Assembly (NCBI GenBank): GCA_964019055.1 | Contig: OZ025214.1 | Location: 1,488,001 to 1,552,000, forward strand | Length of the DNA: 64,000 bases | Origin: Anthopleura xanthogrammica | Taxonomy: Eukaryota; Cnidaria; Anthozoa; Actiniaria; Actiniidae | Reading direction: 5' to 3' | Part shown: positions 21,261 to 49,423 of the stretch, piece after piece | Layout of the letters: each line of letters begins with the position of its first letter | Numbering within the stretch: the first letter of the stretch is position 1 | Notes under the pieces: generated by a model | What the model saw: only the letters and a program-made list of their open reading frames with translations | What the model was told of the DNA's origin: nothing | Databases searched by the model: none | Program-made: the position numbers and the translations under genes

Positions 21261-21640
21261 TCTTGAGTTATAAGAATCAAAATCTCAAAAAAAAACTGAA
21301 CTTTTTCGAAGTCAAAATTAAAAACAAACCAGGAATTCTGGGTAATTTTTGTAAAGCCGCTGACAACTATATCGCGTGCTCAAATAGTTAGGATCGCAAG
21401 GGTTTGTGGGATATTAGCTGTACTGAATCACGTGGTGCTAATCGTGAGATCTGATTGGTTAGTTGTAGGTCAAATATTTTCCGCTCCAAAATTTGAAAAA
21501 AGCTTTTCTTGCTTCGTTGAAACTATTTGGAGAAGAACCAGCTAAAAAATACGCTTAAAACGACTCTATCGACCATTTTTCAAAGCTTTCAGCGTCATTA
21601 ACAGTTTTCTTATTATCAAGGATTATTTCTTTGAGCGAAA
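21261..21640. promoter_or_regulatory. Candidate bidirectional promoter, kelch gene (-) and KIF11 (+)
   Basis: Only about 380 bp separate the two inferred start codons, which face away from each other. An inverted CCAAT box (GATTGGTTAG, near 21457) and a TTTGAA motif near 21494 are visible; both are common in promoters of mitotic genes. No TATA box is evident. That both genes start here is inferred from spacing alone. Confidence 0.55.
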
Positions 21641-36848
<15,208 letters not shown>

Positions 36849-38525
36849 AGGGTTATACATATGAGTAATGTCAATATGGTTTTATGATATATGTCTGGTA
36901 CAGGAGGCATTTATTTTACTGCATGCAACATCTACTAAGCACATTTAAAAAATACTACGCAACTTCAATATAGCTTCGATAATTTTGTTTTATCAAATAC
37001 GTTAGCAAAAAAGCAAAGATAAAGTATCATAAAATTTCTCTCGCTATTCGGCATTGTAGCCTTGAAAGCATACCGTATTAAGCGCCGGTTTTGGTTGCGG
37101 TGTTTAATCGGGGGGGGGGGGGGGGGGGGCGGCGCTTAATCGGGGGCGGTGCTTAAACGAGTAAATACGGGAACTATATTTTACAAGGTGTTTGATGACC
37201 GAATTGACAAACGTTTTACGTCTGTCAAAATGTCAAAGGTCAGTGATAATGTACATAATGCCAATAACGAAAACTGAAGGCCACAGGTTTTTAATGGGGG
37301 TTGCAAGGCTTGGATAAAACTGCGTTGTATATAGTAGATCCTAATCTAATGGCTACACATCCATGAGGGTTCAAGAAACTTTGCGGGCCGCGGTGCCAGA
37401 AAGACAGCTTTCCATTTTCAAACATTGTTTTTCTCTTTGGATTGATCTGTTTATTAGTGGTAATAAGTATTTTAATCATCAAGCATAATTATATTAGACA
37501 TGGATATACTAATAACAATTCCAAATAGCGGATTAAAATATATTAATCAAAAACTTGTCCATTTCATTGAGATCTTCATGCATCTCATGCTAACTGTAAA
37601 ACTTATTTTATCCTTATGAGAGCTAAACTGTATAACCTTCCTGCTAAAACATATATTCCGGGGACGACATCTCTAAAAACGTGTATAAGCATCGAACATG
37701 CAGGGAGTGATAGCGCATCCTCTCCGAGCCTCATTCTTAAGCTTTAGGTGAGAAATGCAAAAAAATTAGTCGTTTCACAAATTCGTGCAGAAAATAAGAG
37801 TTCACAATCCGATACAAAAAAAGCGGAGAGAGAAGCTTTACTAAGGTCACTAATTTACCTTTGGTAGCAAATTAGAATGAATTATTATTATTGAATTATG
37901 AAGCATAGCAAATTATTTACGTTTCAATGGTTTGACTTTAGTAATTATTTTGCCACATTACTGCGATTTTCAATATTCTGCGAACTCGTGTAGTTGCGAG
38001 TTTCCCGTTGGATTTTGGTTTTTCACTGCGAAAAAACAATTCCGCAACAAGCCGTTGAAATGTCAGAGTTCGCAGATTATTTATGATAATAAATATAATA
38101 TCCTTCATTTAACCACGGTAAGTACAATTCAGCATAGCTGCTTTTCAAGAGGCCGTGAATTTATAAAAACTAATTACAACTGATAATAATGAAGCTATAG
38201 AGTACAAACACTAAAAGTGTGCAATACTTTGCACTATTTACCACTAAATAGTGTTGATTAAAAAATAGAGAACAATAGAATTAGCATAATTTACCAGTAT
38301 TTAGTGGTATTTATGTTGCACACTTTTAGTGTTTGTACTCTAATTATAAGTACACTATATATACACTAAAAATATATAAGCCTATTCATATCTACTAAAT
38401 ATTATATTATATATAAAATTTAGAATCGAAGTAAGTTAATTATTTTTTTGTTTTATGTAATAGATAAGTTTAGCAACAGAGCAATATTTGTTCTATGTAG
38501 TAGATAAGCGTTCCAAATGTCTCAT
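36849..38525. other. Intergenic region between convergent KIF11 and the PX-SH3 gene
   Basis: Both genes end here, so their 3' UTRs should be included. A G-run at about 37111-37129 and a foldback at 38200-38342 (AGTACAAACACTAAAAGTGT arms) are the only clear features. The rest is AT-rich with no exon signal. Confidence 0.6.
38200..38342. mobile_element. Foldback/MITE, AGAGTACAAACACTAAAAGT ends
   Basis: The left arm AGAGTACAAACACTAAAAGTGTGC and the right arm GCACACTTTTAGTGTTTGTACTCT are inverted. The inner arms are ACTATTTACCACTAAATA-like. Confidence 0.85.
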
Positions 38526-41500
38526 TTATACTTTGCATTCAGGCAGGTCATTCTCAAAAACACAGGACTTTGAGATCCATGCAAATTTTGAAGGAACTCT
38601 CACCAACATGAAATGACCATTATTGTTTTTATCAACAACTTGAAGTTCTTCTCCATTAGAAAGCTGTATCACACTTCTTTCAATGTCTTTAGAAACTCCT
38701 ACAGATTGCATACCATCATCAACATAACAGAACGTCTGGTCAAGGCGTTGCTTATTAAGGCCTTCCAGTGAAGGGGTGAAGTATTCAAGGAAGTTCGAAG
38801 GTGCCCATCCCCTTTGCGCGGCATCGTCTACCACCAACCACCATCCTCCAGCTGTCTTCTCCAAAACTCTGACTTTTTTGCCTTCGAAGAGGTCAACTTC
38901 ACCATCTTCTTTTAACCCCTTGTAGTCTGCTATTGCCACGTACACGTTACCTGCTCCATTCTTGTATGGTGTTTTCATCGTCACTGGGCTTAAAGGTGGT
39001 GATGAACTTTCTATGCCACTATCAAACGATCCACTCTCTTTCGACATCTTTCGCGTATCATCCGGCAGGTCCTCATAGTACAATCCTCCCTTGCTTTCTC
39101 TCTCTTCATTCAACAAGTCTTCAAGAGTACAAATGTCTTCATCAGAACTATCGTAGTCCTCATCAAGATCCTCTTCATGATCGTCTAATGCATCGTCCTC
39201 CAAACTCTTGGGTAAGGAAGCCAAATCTGAACAGGAATAAGATGTTTTCTTATGCAATCTCTTTTTGCAAACATTCAAACTTTGCTCAGATGTTTTTCTT
39301 GGCTTCTTATTGAGCTGTGGTGTAGGTGGTGTAACGACAAACACTGGGCTATCACTGACTGGGGCATCTTTGCACAGAGGGCACGTGTTTCGCTCAGTTT
39401 GGTGATCATCCTCCGTTTTTGCTACATGAATCTTTGGACCATCTATTTTTTTATTTTTTTGTTCCTTGTGAGACAGTGAGGAATTTGTGGGCGAGAACTC
39501 AGCATTGCACAATTCGCTCAAAGATCCAGTTTTGAATTTAGGCGCGTCACTGTTTTCTTGGAGGTGCAATACGTATTCATTCTTCTCATCTTCATTTTCC
39601 CATGGCAAATCATAGAGACTATTTTCTTCCGAAAAACTCCATTTCTGGTAGTGTTTTCCTCTATCATCTAGGGATTTCCTTTGTTGAGTTGCTTTTTCAT
39701 TCTTCCCTGCACTGTTGTTTGGCATCAGCTCTTCCACCATGCTTTTTCGCCTTGGTGCTTGTTTGGCTTCAACAGGCATTGGGACCTTTCCCTTCTTTCC
39801 CACAACATTTGGGCTTAATTTTTTCAGAGATTTAAAGTCTGATGCGGCACTCTTTGATCGCTGTGGAAGATTCGATTTCAAGGGATTTTTCTTGGCTTGA
39901 GCAGTCTTCTTGTCATCTGATTCATCATCTCGTTTTGACTTCTTCAAGTAGCCAAATCCTTTCAACAAACTGAAGCCCTTTTCCTTGTCCTGCGATATCT
40001 TTCTCTCTTTTTCTTGAGGTTGTGTGGCTGGTATAACCTGAGGAACCCATCCTCCGTCTACTGACGTCTTCAGTTCAAGATGAAGTTTTCCTGGCTCCGC
40101 TCTAGATAGTTTTCTCTTCGGAAGCATTCGTTCTTCATTTTCCTCAGGACTTATGAATGTTGACTCTCTCAGCTTTGCAAGAGTCTCGACAGTCATGTCA
40201 CCTTGAGTGCTTGCGGAATGTCTTTGCGAGAGAACCTAGTGAATTTGAACAGTAATACGAACTAGGTGTTACTCACGGAAAAAAACTTCAATCCAAGGGT
40301 GCAAACTTGCTGGCTAATAAACCCGAAAAGCAGATTCAGTTAAGAAGCCAATTGGGCAAGCAATATTTTGGCATGGTTTCAATCAATTTGTCTTTCATAT
40401 TTTTCAACTTATGCACATGGACATTTGAGAAACATGCATCTTATGAAACCCCCAGAAAACAATTAAGAACTAGCTGTTGCAAGTTAACAACAAATGCTAA
40501 CCCATTCTAATGCTTGCATGTGTGGCAGATGACTTACGTTTACTTTTCTAACTGGAGGAGGCTTGTTTCCGTGTTTTGACTTGTTTTGTCCAACCTTCTT
40601 GAGGTATGCTGCTGGTACTAGTCCTTCGCAGCCATTATAACTAGCGAGAGAATGGAAAACAATTTAGATATAATTACTGGAGATGTTTCTTGCATGGGAA
40701 ATAGAAAAATAATCTGATAAGAATAATTTTTCAGTGCATACTTGGTCTTAAGAACTCTTAAAGAGGAACAACTGATATCGTATGAGAATTACACTTATTA
40801 GGCCACACAAGGAACGTTAAAGAAAGAGTTCATCACTTTATAATGCTCGAATACCCACGCGGGTGTATTAACCGATAATGTTACGTTCCACCCAATCTTA
40901 CAAACAAAAAATGCCACTGCACTTGGCGATTTTATTGAAGTTACCCCCATCGATATAACATCTATCAAGTAAACTGCAGTGACTCTGGGAAGTCTACTTA
41001 CATCGCCTTCCACCAACCATCTAACTTCTTCTCAATGACTTGTAGATGAACACCAATATCAAAGCTTAACTCATCTTTCAACGTGGCTGTGTATGATGTG
41101 TTGGTAACATAACATTCCCCTAAAATGAAAGAAAAAGTTCAAGTTTTCAAGATAAGATAATATTTAGTCTTAGTTTAATGAATTTGTCGTACCTTGGCCA
41201 GGTTGGTATTTAATGATTGTCATGGTTTCCTCGGGGTCATTTTCTTTGCTAAGATACGAAGCTGGTACCCAGCCTTGCTCGCCTTCTGCAGTAACAAGCC
41301 ACCAACCTAAGATGGCAATAAAAGGTTAAATCTCTGGTATCTCCAGCAAAGACATAAGGGGAGGGGAACAAACGTGATATGTGCTGCTATGTGGCGCCTC
41401 TTATTTGCCTGCTCGGGGACTCGATTCTGACTCTCCATCATATCTGTATGATTACACTACAGTTGCTTGTTGGTACTCTTACTCGTTCTCCGGTTCTCCT

Positions 41501-44500
41501 TGATGATGGAACGAAACAAGGCGCACAGAACAATGTTTAAAACTTTAGCTCCAATCCCACCACATATACATACCATTTTCAAGTTTTTCAATGATTTCCA
41601 CTGTTTGTCCTTCTTTCAAGTCCAGTCCAGTTTTACACTTAGCTGCTACATCAGCTATCACACGATATTGTTCCAGGGACACAGGTCCACTGATGCTTAG
41701 GACTTCTGTTTATAAAAAATATATAAAATATTAAGACTAGACTTAGTTTCAACAAAAATCATTTATTTTATATTGCTTACAATGACATCATCTTCATGCT
41801 AAAAACACTTAACGAGGCTTGAGGAATATTATTAATATTTAATATTATTTAATTTACTTTTTGCAGTGTTTTTGCGACGCCAATTCCTCGCCTTCGTCTT
41901 TGGCTTCTTGATTGATAATCTGCAAATCAATGAAACAAATTATAGTTTCCCTTTTTGGTACAGAGCACTAATTTTTCCAACTTAGCCACACTTGTTATGA
42001 ACGTGTGAAACCAATGTTCTCACTAGTAGCAATAAAATTCACAATTTTTTAAGTAGTTTCTCACCGGCGAGTAGATTCAATGTCCGCTTCTGTAGGTGTA
42101 AAGAACGTGCGTACTATATAGCACTGGGAAATTTGATCAGGCAGGAGAACCAGTTTCTGGAAAATATGGACAACGCATTAAAAAAGAAGAAAAAAAAAAT
42201 AAAGGCAAGGCTAGAGATCTGCAGTCGGTGCAAATAGAAACATAGACATTTCTAGTTTTCTTGCCAAATACATAGAATAGAAAACTGGCTTATAACATCC
42301 ATCCCTCTAGTTCATTTCGTCTTCCCCAGTTTCTACGTCACAGGTAAAGGGTCTAGCGTTTCATTCAACTACTCACCTTAGTAAAGTGTGTGATGCGTTC
42401 AAGTTGTTTCATCACACTTGAGCTCAACAGAAACGTCTTTTTGGCTGAATAAATGAACAAGTAAGTTAACTTCTATTACTATCAAAATGTTTTCTAAGCT
42501 TTAAAATCTTTTCGTTGCATATAGACCCTTTTAAGGTATCAGGATACGTTTGAGCCCTTCGAGATTACTTTACGCGCGACCAAAATTTCGCACTGCCTTT
42601 TCAATATTATTATATAAGAGTATACATATTCTGAAAGCTAAATCATGAAACGTAGTTTTTTAAAATCAATTTGGAATTTTCTTTTTCGCGACACAAAAAA
42701 AGTTATTGGCTTTCTCCGCAGTTTTTGAGTGACCAAAATATCGTAATAAAAACATTGTAGCTCTTTCGGATTACATTGCATCGAACTGAAACTTTGGATT
42801 ATGATAAATCACAATACGATCTAAAAAACTTTGTCTCAGATTTTTGAAATGTTTTTTCATTCAAAAGATATTGTCTATTTTGCAATCATGACCACCGAAA
42901 TTTCAAAGTTCCGGATTTAACGCGTCATTGGGCACGATCTAAAAAAGATATCAAAAATCTGAGACACCGTTTTGAAGCTCATTATCCACAGAGTATGCTA
43001 ATGTGATTTTGATCGACATAGCGGATATTCTGATCCTGCGGGAAGTCGTCGAATAAAGTGAGGTAGAATGTCACTTTGAATCCAATAACTTTTTTTGTGT
43101 TCCAAAACAGACAATTATAAATTGATATTCGAAAACTACATTTATTTAGCTTTCAGAAAATGTATACTTTTATAGCAAAATATTGTAAAGCCCGTGCGAA
43201 ATTTGAGGTAGCGCGTATAGGGGTCCTAATCATATCCTGATACCTTAATAAATCCTACAATGCTTTATTTTCCGCGTTTGACTTCAAATTTATTCTTTTG
43301 AAATTTGTTCTTTTGAATGAAATTGAAAAGAATAAATTTGACGTCAAACGCGGAAAATAAAGCAATATAGGATTTATTAAAAGGGTCTATATTGGTCCGT
43401 TTTCATTCATCTTCGTGAGTCAGAGTTAAATGAATAGACATGGCGGCCATGTTGGTGATAATATAAAAGACACGATTAAGAAACCGGTTTGTGTAAAATT
43501 GCACCAACATTGCTCCAAACACGTAACTGACAAACATTCGATTTTTCTTGATTTTTGATACATCCCGCGATGTTTATCAATAGATGAACGTACCCCAAAA
43601 AAAATTTTCATTCTGTCTTTCATTATTTTTGCGTGGGCATTTTTTGACTTTATTTACCTTGCAGGCTCGGAAGGATTCTTTTGTTATGTTCATGTTTGCC
43701 TGCCTCTACAGGAAACGTCTCGTTTAGTTTTTCCTGGAAAACCAAAAATAGAAATGTTCACAAAGTTTCTTACTACTTAACAAATAGATGAGGTTTAAGT
43801 ATGTTCTGTTCTCTGCAGATAAAACACGACTGGAGCTGTAGGACACGAGGTCATACCTATATACTACTAGTTTTAATGCATATCTCATACCATTAATTCA
43901 AAGAACTCGCTGTATTTTCTGGACACTACATTAACCTGTCCATCCGACCACATGACTTTCACCGCGAACACCTGGAAAAATTAGAAAAGATTTGTGTTTC
44001 AATGGGCGCAATTATAGTGTACTAACAATACTATATAATAACTAGCACTATTTTCAGTGGTATTAAGGACCTTCGCGGGCATTGTTTCTGCACATCTGTT
44101 CTGCGCATATGGCGCGACAGCGCGCACGGTTATGCTTTTCAAGATCAAACTCCATCATGCTCTTTACGAAAACGGTTTCGATCGGCTATATCTCGAAAAC
44201 AACAACGGTGACCCCCATTTTTTATTCTAGTATTTTATAAAGAATTACATAAGCTGTCAGTGTTCCAAATTTGAAGAAAAAAAATTGGAAAAATCACAAT
44301 AAAAACACGTATTTGGATGAAAACTTCAGTCTACATTACGGCCAAAGCGTCACCGAATGGAAGGAATGGTGCATGATGGCTGCAAATTCGAGTCAAAAAC
44401 TACAAGTTATTTGTATGTATTCATAAATATTTAGACATAATATTTATCTATAGGTTATTAGACGGTTGTTTCAAAAAATGATTTATATTTCGCAATCCAT

Positions 44501-46326
44501 TTTGTTCTTTTACAAAAAAATGACTTTACTGTTCGACTCGTATGTATTGCGCGCGAGCGATTTTAGACGAGAAAAAGGCTGCACTTTGATATCATCTCAC
44601 TCATAAACGAGAACGGTGACCCCCATTTTTTATTTGCTCATGGAATTTCTATGATGGTCTTTTTTCACCATGCGAAGTTTGAAGAAAAAAAACATGGGAA
44701 ATGTTTTAACCCGCGAACGTCCTTATGAGAGTGTGGCTCGTATTACACCCCGTACAACAACAAAATTTTATGCGCGACTTTGTTGCAGAAGCAGAATCTC
44801 TTTCTACACTCTGCGACAATGAAAATTTGTTGCAACGAGGAAGTAATACGAGCAACATTCGTTCTGGAACTTGCAACGTAACAATTGTGCGCGACAAGTT
44901 GCACGATTTTGTTACTCGTATTTCCGCGTCTTATATGGCACTATTTTTGTTGGTAAGGTTCTCGTGAACATCGTGTCTAACAGCACGATCGCCATCATAA
45001 CTGCAGTTAATTTGTCTTTAAAAGTACCTCGGGCGTTAAGACTACTTAGACCTGTTACATTTTTTTTTTCAAGATTGAAGAGTTTTGTAAAAATAGATGA
45101 CTTCAACACAAGGACCCCTCCAAAACTGTCATGGCGTCGTCATACATGGCAGCCATATTGAAGAACATGACAAAATATTTTATTTCCCAAAGGAGAAAAT
45201 TTCGCCCCACAACATGAGTGCCATGAAATCCGTCTTCCTATATAGAATAAATGTGTACATAAACTTTGTGCAGCGATATACAAGCCGGATAGATTGATCA
45301 AATCCGGCAGGCCTATATCATTCATGCCAACTAGAGCGTATAGGTGGTTGAAGACGTACGTCTGATTCGAGGTCGACTCTCTAATGTAGAACGAACCAAG
45401 ATAATTCGTGCTAGCTCTCATAACTGTTCATTTATCACATCATCATAAAGATGATTTAAAGCATGCTAAGTGCTTTTTTCAAAATTAAATTACACCCTTT
45501 TTTTTCATAATGAAATAAGAGTTTTCTCGCAAATTTCTAAGAATTTGTAATTTGAATTTTCGTACAACGGAACTTGTATTTTTTCCTCTTCTCAATAATC
45601 AAATTCAAATATATTCTATCAAAAGCCAAATTTAGATCACTGATGACGTAAACACCATTATTAAACAATGGGAGATGTATTATTATATATTCATTTAATT
45701 AAGTGTGCTAATTCCGGTCCTTTTGCTAGTTCCTGTTTCTGGTTATAATTCTTGGGGTGCATGTTACTTCATAGCCGCCATAACCAACATGGTAGCTGTT
45801 TCATTATTATATCTCAAGGGATTTCGAGTCATGTGGTTATAACCCAAGAATATAAAGAATAATGATTATTATTATTAGCTCCATTTCTTTGAGTAAGAGC
45901 AAAGAAGGACGAGTATCATATTATTAATAATATGAACCAAAGAGGTCTGTTAACGGATCATAGCAAATCGCTCGGGGGGGAATTAACTGAAAGTGATAGT
46001 TCAATAAACTTCTAGCTTCGACTTATTGATTGCCCGGCTGTATTGTAAAACTATTGTTACTTGTAGACACACTTCAAGGTTAACGTTAAACGGAAGCTAA
46101 GAGCTGGTATTCATTCAATTGATTAATTGATGATTTAAACTTATCTAAGAAAACCAGGGAACGTGAACAAAGTTGGCTTGCCAAATAATGATAAATATAA
46201 AATTGATAAATATGATATTTAATCAGGAATGACGGGTTTCAAGTTGAAACAACTTACTATGTGCTTGTTGGGTTTCTTGCGGGTCTTTACCCCCTCAACT
46301 GACAAGTCTTTCAGTGTTCGTTCCAT
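38526..46326 (-). CDS. SH3PXD2: PX + multi-SH3 scaffold protein, SH3PXD2 (Tks)/p47phox-like, copy 1 (complete, 11 exons)
   Basis: Exons, 5' to 3' on the - strand: 46258-46326, 43891-43971, 43658-43733, 42377-42444, 42065-42156, 41858-41919, 41574-41705, 41193-41306, 41002-41119, 40538-40640 and 38526-40235; 874 aa. A PX domain (1-130) has S-R-K-Y-S-E-F-F and R-I-L-P-S-L, then a basic linker. SH3-1 (about 152-213) has G-W-W-L-V and G-W-V-P-A-S-Y-L; SH3-2 (about 232-290) has G-W-W-K-A and L-V-P-A-A-Y-L. A long Ser/Lys/Asp-rich disordered region follows, then SH3-3 (about 735-793) with G-G-W-W-L-V and G-W-A-P-S-N-F-L, and a degenerate SH3-like tail. In animals such proteins bind phosphoinositides and organise podosomes or NADPH oxidase. 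The layout is nearest SH3PXD2; an NCF1-type role cannot be excluded. Tandem paralogue at 49424-56328. Confidence 0.89.
42520..43392. mobile_element. Foldback element of about 870 bp in intron 3 of PX-SH3 copy 1
   Basis: The ends TATAGACCCTTTTAAGGTATCAGG and CCTGATACCTTAA...TTAAAAGGGTCTATA are inverted. Pairing continues through the interior: TTTCGCACTGCC / GCCCGTGCGAAATTT, CTGAAAGCTAAAT / ATTTAGCTTTCAG, AAAAAAAGTTATTGG / CCAATAACTTTTTTT. It is therefore one long hairpin. No transposase frame is present. A second element is nested at 43249. Confidence 0.87.
43249..43380. mobile_element. MITE nested in the right arm of the foldback, at TTAA
   Basis: Arms TAAATCCTACAATGCTTTAT and ATAAAGCAATATAGGATTTA with inner GCGTTTGACTTCAAATTTAT / ATAAATTTGACGTCAAACGC. 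Compared with the intact left arm of the host element, the insertion is flanked by TTAA on both sides, a piggyBac-type target duplication. Confidence 0.8.
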
Positions 46327-49300
46327 GGTGTCTTCGTCTAGTTAGCTTGCTTTGTGAATACTGCACTTTGGTTGTATCTTAAGAGCAGTCGATCCAAGAC
46401 TGTCTGGATATAGCCAGTGATTGCGTACTTGAACGATTTTCCTTGAATATTAATCACATAGCAACACAAAATATTTCATGCATGCATGAGCAACCAATAT
46501 CAATTCCTCTTTATGCTCTCCCTTTTTTACTAGCAATGGTTTTAATTTCTATTTTATTTCTTTCTCTTTTTTTTTTTTTTTGTATACCTTATCAATTATT
46601 TATTACATTACTCTAATTATAGTTGTTTTTTTAAATTAAATTTAAAAATAAAAACGTTTTCGGTATCAAAATTAAAGTCCTGAAAAGTTTCCCACAGGAA
46701 GTTCATACAGAATCATGTTGTTATTGCGAAAGTTGACCACGCATAAAGTTCCAGTACGAAACCGTTTTCCATACTAGCCTGCGTGTATCCGAAGCGTAAC
46801 TGTGATTAATTACGCCTGCGAACCAGCGACCGTTTTCTTGTTCCATGACCACCCAGCAGCATACCTAGATTTCAGTTAACCAGAGTTAAAGTCGAGCTGT
46901 ACGCAGACTAAGTCTATACCGACGTACTTTCTTATATTAAAGCTTTGATTTCTATTTTTAATCTACTTATCTTTGCTGTTGGATTTAGAATTTATGATGA
47001 CATACTCGACCAAGCGAAAACAGATTTTTCTGGTTCAATTTGAACCCACAGATATCGGTTGAGTTCATTTGTTTGAAGACGTCATGGTATTGATCCGGCA
47101 CGCATACTTTCTAGGTACCGCAATCACTGCTTGCTGTTAGTATGTAGAAACCAAGGTTATAAGTATAGCTTACAAGATATGAAGCTCTTTCTTCGAGTAA
47201 ACTGAAATAAAATGAGATACAGAGGGTGACCTATATATCAAAAACCTTAAAATTGCAGGAACCTTACGAACCAAGAACTGGCCACCAAGAAACATTTTGG
47301 AAGATAGGAAATTTATTTATCGTTTAGATTTTTTGTGCCGCGTTACCGTGAATTTCCAGTTTATTTTCCATTGGTTTAACAAAAATACACCCTTTTCGAA
47401 TATGGCGTCTATGACGTCAAACGACGAGGAGAATGAGAATGTCCCAGATGTCGAAACCTAATGATTACCACTAGCAGCATCCGGATTTCAAAACCCAACT
47501 CCTCGTTTGACGTCATAGACGCCATAATCGAGAAAGGTATATTGCTTTGTTGCATTGCAAAACCAGGTTCCTGAGTCAAAAATTAATTAACATATTAAGA
47601 GAGAGATGCTCTCTCGTGATCGTAAGTGTTTTGAGAGTCGCGGAAACTGAAACGGGGCGCGCCGAAAACGGAAACTGAAAACGCTGAAAAGAGCTGAAAT
47701 CATATTCCAAAATGGCAGCTTTAAGGTGACTGACTACTTTTGAACGTTCAATTTAATCCCACGATGTGTGCGCAGACAAAATCCGATGAAAACCGTATAA
47801 CAACCTTCAAGATTTTATTGAGGAACCATACAGGTTTTGAACTTCAACAGAGCAAAAACCCCGAATGCACGGGACTCTATGTTTTTTTTTTTTTGAATTT
47901 CCTAAAACAACAGGTAAAAATCAATATTTTGAGAAAGTTTGAAAAAAACGTAATTATTAGAACTTATAAAAAAAGCGTTTTATGTGTTTTTGTTGTTGTC
48001 GTTTGAGTACGATTTTCGGTTTATTGAGTTAACATGATGCTAAATTTTTAGCTTATTTTTAAAACTTTCTTCAAATATTTTTAGTTAGTCTTCGAAAATA
48101 ATTTTTAAAGTAGATTTCCTCAGAAAATTACTCCCAGAGCTTTTTTAATTTTTAAGTTATGATTTTTTGTGTACAAAGCTTGATTTCCGCCATTTTTCTT
48201 TCGAAAACTTGTCAAGATGGTCATATTCAAAATTCATTATCTCGAAAACAAGCTCAGGACACCCCATTTTTCTTTTCACTTTTGGAATCAGCGTTAAATT
48301 CTGTGTAAGATATCTTTCTAAGAACATTTCGTAATTATTCCTTGCTAAAGTAGTCAGTCACCTTAACAGAATATTTGATATTTTAGTACTTATTGTGTAC
48401 ATTAATTTAAAATCTCTTTTTCAACCATTTTTCATTTTTATGGACCTGTTTTTGATGCGATGTTGATGATGATGATGTTTTTACAGGAAAGCTCTCGTCG
48501 CCTATATCAGAGTTTTTCGGATAGGTCCTGCAAAATAAATTAGAAATATAACGCCCTACTATTACATACAAATACTTATTAACTATTAGCCGTTCCAAGG
48601 TTGAGGAGGGACTGGGGCCTAGTGCAAATATTCATCTAATAGAACATTTTCGAATTTTGCGTTCATGACGTCAAACGAGAAGTCCGAGCATGTCCCGGAT
48701 GTCATGAGTGATAATGATTGTGTTTTGAAATCCGGGGCATTCCAGTCTTACTCTTTGTCATCCGTCTATTGTAACCAGGATGAAAATAATACACGTATGT
48801 CACATGTCAAGTTCGTAGTGTTACGTTATAACTAGCCATATTTGGTATGATCACGTGCACAATCACGCAAGTTATGAATTCGTGATTTTGAAACATAAAT
48901 CAGTTCTGCCCTGGATTTTGTATAATACAGTTGAGTTTTGTTTAGTTCTTCGGTTTTGATTTTGTTTCTCGTTTTCCTGCGACCTATCTTGAAAAAGACC
49001 TGCAATTAATTCCATCACTCTTGGCGTTTAACATCCACTTGGTCTCATAATTAAGAATTTTATAATTGAATTTAATTTAGTGAAGTAGTGCTAAATATAC
49101 TTAAGTGCACGTATATTTTTCACGGGTTTATGAAAACCACTCTAAGGCTGCGTTTATAATGTATCAAACATGACAGTTCGTTTCAAGTTAGCACAGGGGA
49201 CTCTCAAGATTATCGTCGTGTTGGGAAAACAGTCTAAGATCAGCTAAGAACAATTTTTGACTTCAGTGATTACTTTGTCGATTGGTAGTCGAAAAGGCAT

Positions 49301-49423
49301 GCCACAAGTTTAAGAGTGTCTTGCTTGCTTGTATATTATGTTCTATGCAATATATACGTTTTTCTTTAAAAGCGTTCAAAATGTCTCGTGTATGTCGAGG
49401 TTGCATTGAGGGGGGCATTCTTC
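46327..49423. other. Intergenic region between the tandem PX-SH3 genes
   Basis: The first 120 bp or so upstream of the ATG match the region upstream of copy 2 (56329-56450), as does a block near 46960-47060 (copy at 58910-59010). These are shared 5' flank from the duplication. A foldback lies at 47390-47539, with a partial copy of it at 48646-48752. No exon is supported. Confidence 0.65.
47390..47539. mobile_element. Foldback element, ATGACGTCAAACGA arms
   Basis: CCTTTTCGAATATGGCGTCT and ATGACGTCAAACGACGAGGA face TCCTCGTTTGACGTCATAGA and CGCCATAATCGAGAAAGG. A half copy with TTTTCGAATTTTGCG and ATGACGTCAAACGAG is at 48646-48752. Confidence 0.8.

Noticed and set aside
37111..37129. G-run as a possible G-quadruplex control element
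   Set aside because: A single homopolymer run in an intergenic region; similar G or C runs occur at 27474, 29475, 34937, 52057 and 61144, so it is likely just a mononucleotide repeat.
38933..39900. Plus-strand ORFs opposite the last exon of PX-SH3 copy 1
   Set aside because: They are antisense shadows of the long disordered-region exon.
44725..45161. Open frames of 80-96 codons in the large intron of PX-SH3 copy 1
   Set aside because: No family resemblance or splice context. Part of the sequence recurs non-coding in the paralogous intron near 55440-55620.
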